Source: Chryseobacterium oranimense (GTDB lineage: Bacteria > Bacteroidota > Bacteroidia > Flavobacteriales > Weeksellaceae). From it: a DNA stretch of 64,000 bases. This document shows positions 61,090 through 64,000 of the stretch, in pieces. Every line of letters starts with the position of its first letter. Positions within the stretch are counted from its first letter, which is position 1. Where the stretch lies: positions 2,480,001 through 2,544,000 of the forward strand of contig NZ_CP104203.1 in assembly GCF_025244725.1 (NCBI RefSeq), written 5' to 3'. Made by a program: the position numbers and the translations under genes. The notes under the pieces were generated by a model. It was not told the origin of the DNA, ran no database searches, and saw nothing but the letters and a program-made list of their open reading frames with translations.

Positions 61090-62607
61090 TTACAGCACTA
61101 CTTTTTTAATCACTTGAACGGCAGATTTTCTATCTTCCAAAGCATTCAGTACATCAAAAACTTTGTCTGACCAGCCTGCAATAAGATATACATCATTTTT
61201 CCTGATGTCCAGCGGCTGTTTACCGTAGCCTGCCAAGTCAAAAATATATAATTTAGCATCAGGAGCAATACTTTTGTAACGGTTCCAGGAATTTTCAAAA
61301 GAGTTTGCATTTCTGTTACTGTTCCATAGCTGGGTATCAGTAAACAACATTACTTTATCGACTTTTTCTTTCCTTTTGATCAGGTCTTCAATTACCAGGT
61401 AACCGTTAGTTGAATAGCCTACTTCACCTTCACGCTTATAAAATTCATTAACATTTCTCAAAATACCGTTTTTAGGCATAGGAACTCTCTTCCATCTGTC
61501 ACCAAACATACCTGTAATGACATTTTTACATTGTGACTGCAAGATCATAGACATCAGCAAACCAATGTCATAAAGCAATACTTTACTTTTTGGGGAAACC
61601 GGCTGCTGCATAGAGCCGGAAACATCCGCTGCAATCACTACTGAAGTTTCAAAACCAAACCCTTTAATATTTTTGGCACTCACCATCACTGCATCTTCCA
61701 GTGCTTCCAAAACAGATGACAGATAAGGAGAATTCATCGTTTTCAATTCCCTGTATGCTGCCAAAAATCTGAACGGAAGCTGTTTTGAGTTCATTACAGC
61801 TTTTTCGTTCGATAGATAGCTGCACACTTTATCCATAGCATCAGAAGAAACTTTTGCTTCTAAAATATTTCTCAGGTTTCTCAGGGTAGCCATATAACCC
61901 AGCTTATTGCTGAAGATCAGTTCTTCCCACTTATTGCTAAATGCGCGCATCTTTTCTGTTTCATCCGTGAATTTGGTCTGACCTAAAACAGAAAGTTCTA
62001 CTTCCCATGTATAGGGAGTTTCCAATGCATCACAAACAATTTTATTAAAAATAGTCTGCTGGTTTTCGTCTTTTGCTTTTGGGTGAACCAAAAACAGTGC
62101 ATCTTTCAATGTTACTTCTGCTTTCCTGTTGTATTTCGCAAACTGATATTCATCAAATTTATTGAAAGATTTTGCAAGACCTTTCTGGATCTGTTTGGAA
62201 AGCCTGTTCAGCTTTTTGTTTTCCGTTCTTTCATTGGCAGTCTGGTAATAGGCTAAAAGTTCAGTGATTTCATCTGCCCTTTGTACAACACCATTAACAG
62301 TTCTGCTTACCAAATCTGTACCTGAAGCCTGTTTCGCAAGTTCTGCAGTCAATACCAATGGGATAGATCTCAGATACATATCTTTTCTGGCATAAACTGC
62401 CAGTTTAGCAACAAATTCAGGATCATTTTTCTTGATCAGAGACTGAATCCTTTCCAATCTTTCATTTCCTTTTTCATAAGAGGTATTGGATAATCCTGTT
62501 GTAACCACAGCACTATATAGTTCTTCAGCAGGTGTCATGGTAAATGCCTTTGCACCTTCGTAGTTCATAATGGTATTTTTCTCTTTCTTTAAAAAATTAA
62601 ATTTCAT
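61090..62607 (-). CDS. TROVE-domain protein, bacterial Ro60 (Rsr) orthologue
   Basis: This 505-aa protein has the TROVE HEAT-like ring (about residues 15-310; NDPEFVAKLAVYARKDMYLRSIP is typical) and a C-terminal vWA domain (about 320-500) with MIDAS D328-V-S330-G-S332 and a later FTD. Ro60 binds Y RNAs on its outer surface and single-stranded 3' ends of misfolded RNA in its central hole; in bacteria it works with PNPase or RNA-repair enzymes. Directly downstream on the same strand is the tRNA-like array, the expected position of Y RNAs. No RtcB gene is in view. The hairpin AGTGC-N8-GCACT overlaps its stop codon. Confidence 0.92.
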   Translation of the reverse strand: MKFNFLKKEKNTIMNYEGAKAFTMTPAEELYSAVVTTGLSNTSYEKGNERLERIQSLIKKNDPEFVAKLAVYARKDMYLRSIPLVLTAELAKQASGTDLVSRTVNGVVQRADEITELLAYYQTANERTENKKLNRLSKQIQKGLAKSFNKFDEYQFAKYNRKAEVTLKDALFLVHPKAKDENQQTIFNKIVCDALETPYTWEVELSVLGQTKFTDETEKMRAFSNKWEELIFSNKLGYMATLRNLRNILEAKVSSDAMDKVCSYLSNEKAVMNSKQLPFRFLAAYRELKTMNSPYLSSVLEALEDAVMVSAKNIKGFGFETSVVIAADVSGSMQQPVSPKSKVLLYDIGLLMSMILQSQCKNVITGMFGDRWKRVPMPKNGILRNVNEFYKREGEVGYSTNGYLVIEDLIKRKEKVDKVMLFTDTQLWNSNRNANSFENSWNRYKSIAPDAKLYIFDLAGYGKQPLDIRKNDVYLIAGWSDKVFDVLNALEDRKSAVQVIKKVVL

Positions 62608-62802
62608 GAGTTACTGTTTTTTGTTAAACATTAGGGAAAATCATCTTCCTTTTGATTTCTGATGCAAAGTAAAAATAGAATTACGCAATCTTTTTGCGTA
62701 GTTATTTTTTATATATTATTTTTTATTTTTACCGGAACGACATTATGTGAATACAGATCTGTGTCTGAATTCTTTTTATATTCTTTATATTTTTGTTTAA
62801 AA

Positions 62803-62870
62803 TCAGGTTTCGGCTAAAGCCTGATGAATATTTTTTTGCAGATGGGCTAAAAGCCCACCCCTATTGAATT
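62803..62870. repeat. Intergenic double-hairpin repeat
   Basis: Hairpin 1: TCAGG...GGCT-AA-AGCC-TGA at 62803-62824. Hairpin 2: TGGGCT-AAA-AGCCCA at 62843-62857, then CCCCTATTGAA. I recall this GGCTAAAGCC / GGGCTAAAGCCC pair as a highly repeated intergenic element in Chryseobacterium genomes. It lies between divergent genes. Confidence 0.65.
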
Positions 62871-62968
62871 TTAATAAGATTGTTTTATTGTTTAATTCAA
62901 TAAAATGTGTCTATCATTCATTTCCAATAAAGGAATCAAAAATGAAACATTAGTGAAAAGACATTGTT

Positions 62969-62976
62969 TAGTTTTG
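62969..62976 (+). promoter_or_regulatory. -7 promoter box for the glyoxalase-fold gene
   Basis: TAGTTTTG matches TAnnTTTG, 21 nt before the ATG at 62997. No TTG at -33. Confidence 0.5.
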
Positions 62977-62996
62977 TGAACATTAAAATTCAGATT

Positions 62997-63443
62997 ATGA
63001 TTAAAGGATTATATGAAACCCACATCCAGGTGAGCAGTTTGGAGAATTCTATCCGGTTTTATACTGAAATATTGGGTCTGAGGCTTGCACATAGGGATGA
63101 AAAGCGTCCTATTGCCTTTCTATGGATAGGTGAAGGAAAAGAATTTATGCTGGGATTGTGGGAACAGAAAGAAAACCTCCAGCCAAGGCATTTTGCTTTT
63201 TCCAGCAGTAAAGAAGATATTCTAAATTACTCTGTAGATTTTCTGAAGAAAAAAGATTTAAAACCTTATAATTTTCTGAGGGACGGGATTGATGAGCCAA
63301 TGGTTTTTGCATGGATGCCTGCATTGGCTATTTATTTCAATGATCCGGACGGAAACCAGCTCGAGTTTATTTCTATCCTTGAAGGTGAAGGAAAGCCGGA
63401 ACTGGGTGTAATTTCTTATGAGGAATGGTTAAAACATCAATAA
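62997..63443 (+). CDS. VOC (glyoxalase/bleomycin-resistance) family protein
   Basis: The start is ATG 62997 (MIKGLYETHIQVSSLENSIRFY); the frame's upstream extension overlaps the promoter. The 148-aa protein has ETHIQVSSLENSIRFYTEILGLRL and AIYFNDPDGNQLEFIS, giving VOC metal ligands (His near the N-terminus, Glu in QLEFIS). The substrate is unknown: lyase, dioxygenase or resistance functions occur in this superfamily. Confidence 0.9.
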   Translation: MIKGLYETHIQVSSLENSIRFYTEILGLRLAHRDEKRPIAFLWIGEGKEFMLGLWEQKENLQPRHFAFSSSKEDILNYSVDFLKKKDLKPYNFLRDGIDEPMVFAWMPALAIYFNDPDGNQLEFISILEGEGKPELGVISYEEWLKHQ

Positions 63444-63446
63444 AAT

Positions 63447-63484
63447 AAAAGGGCAGACTTAATTTCCAGAAGCTGCCCTTTTTC
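63447..63484. terminator. Bidirectional intrinsic terminator
   Basis: AAAAGGGCAG / CTGCCCTTTT with a 16-nt loop, between the VOC gene (+) and the SWIM gene (-). Confidence 0.85.
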
Positions 63485-64000
63485 CTAAGGATGTATTAAT
63501 TTCTTTACGGCAAGAACATGTTTACAAGGCCCTCTTTCACCCTGGTATTTGCTAAACCATTCGCAGGTACAGCGTTCTTTGTCATTCTCTATAATCACTG
63601 TGTGGTGTACACCGGTACCCTCTACCCTTGCTTCCGTTCTGGTTGTATTTTTATTTAAAACTTCAACTTTTCCTTCTGCAATGAGCCTTTCTGCGTTTTT
63701 CATCCTTGGATTTAAGCTTACAATCCGGCTGAGCTTAAACGGCAGCCTGCGGTAGAAAAACCCGTTGTCATCCAGATCGTAGCCCAAAAGCCCCATCGCA
63801 GCCAGTTTTCCCGTAATATTACTGCTTTTTTCAAGGCTTATATTTTCGTCTAAAGCAAATGCCGAAGGATTAAAAGACTGATTGCCGTAAGCATATTTAT
63901 CCATTGCATCTATCCATTCATCCGAAATATCATCAATAAGACTGTTCAAAACAGCTCCTTCTCCGGAAAATCCCCTCCAGGCTTCTCTTGACAATGAAAA
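63485..64000 (-). CDS. SWIM zinc-finger protein (partial, N-terminus outside window)
   Basis: The frame is open to the window edge; the apparent TTG near 63994 is an internal Leu codon, so the true start lies upstream. The C-terminal part carries CTCEWFSKYQGERGPCKHVLA, the SWIM CxC...CxH zinc site. SWIM proteins bind nucleic acids or proteins. The body (SREAWRGFSGEGAV...) is not recognised. Confidence 0.82.
   Translation of the reverse strand, partial: FSLSREAWRGFSGEGAVLNSLIDDISDEWIDAMDKYAYGNQSFNPSAFALDENISLEKSSNITGKLAAMGLLGYDLDDNGFFYRRLPFKLSRIVSLNPRMKNAERLIAEGKVEVLNKNTTRTEARVEGTGVHHTVIIENDKERCTCEWFSKYQGERGPCKHVLAVKKLIHP

Noticed and set aside
1..64000. CRISPR array or cas genes
   Set aside because: No regularly spaced direct repeats of about 25-40 bp and no cas-type proteins were seen. 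The regular motif at 59.6-60.9 kb belongs to the tRNA-like units, which have unequal spacing.

Overview
The window looks like chromosomal DNA of a Flavobacteriia member, most plausibly Chryseobacterium or a close relative in the Weeksellaceae. The evidence is low GC content, type IX secretion (T9SS) cargo and the T9SS component PorZ, an AadS-type aminoglycoside adenylyltransferase, several POT peptide transporters, the lack of Shine-Dalgarno sequences, and many promoters of the Bacteroidetes type (TTG, 17-20 nt, TAnnTTTG). The genus is inferred from remembered protein similarity, not from a search.

Layout. 1-6.1 kb: end of a DinB-like gene, a T9SS type B secreted protein, a nuclease-fold-like unknown, and an unusual alpha-glucan phosphorylase homologue without the PLP lysine. 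6.1-14.6 kb: peptide-utilisation block with a secreted dipeptidyl peptidase IV and three POT transporters, interrupted by a DUF1016 (YhcG-like) nuclease. 14.6-17.3 kb: thioredoxin and RecG. 17.9-20.8 kb: AraC regulator overlapping a degenerate receiver protein, an acetyltransferase, DapA. 20.8-25.5 kb: one operon with a split UshA-type nucleotidase (two genes), PorZ and RecO. 25.6-35.1 kb: GH63-like glucosidase, glucose-dehydrogenase-like SDR, acetyltransferase, DUF1684 protein, cholesterol-oxidase homologue, AadS-like enzyme, malate:quinone oxidoreductase. 35.5-38.3 kb: three paralogous secreted proteins. 38.3-47.5 kb: GpsA, M23 peptidase, an Rrf2/oxidoreductase/MBL unit with two near-identical operators, a lipoprotein, FKBP, a catalase-fold protein, and a TetR/NTF2-like pair. 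47.5-53.7 kb: a Ter stress cluster (HAD, PRTase, TerD, TelA-like, unknown, TerD, then TerC). 53.9-58.1 kb: a divergent EF-G paralogue behind a 28-codon leader and an intrinsic terminator, then a SulP transporter. 58.4-59.5 kb: a two-gene HTH module. 59.5-62.6 kb: a Ro60 (TROVE) orthologue and, downstream on the same strand, an array of tRNA-like units. 62.9-64 kb: a glyoxalase-fold protein and the end of a SWIM zinc-finger protein.

The strongest novelty candidate is the 1.4-kb stretch at about 59571-60962. It holds at least four tRNA-like units and two or more partial ones on the minus strand. Each complete unit keeps a tRNA 5' half (acceptor plus D arm) and a tRNA 3' half (T arm plus acceptor), but the anticodon arm is replaced by roughly 90-230 nt carrying a recurring motif (RGTGYCGT, then about 12-15 nt to TTCG). 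A minus-strand promoter at its upstream end and a terminator at its downstream end suggest one transcript. Because the neighbour is Ro60, whose bacterial orthologues bind tRNA-mimicking Y RNAs, I read this as a Y-RNA/tRNA-mimic array. The second candidate is the leader-terminator arrangement before the EF-G paralogue, which resembles antibiotic- or translation-sensing attenuation.

No rRNA genes, canonical tRNAs, CRISPR arrays or complete insertion sequences were seen. Several intergenic palindromic or degenerate repeats are present.
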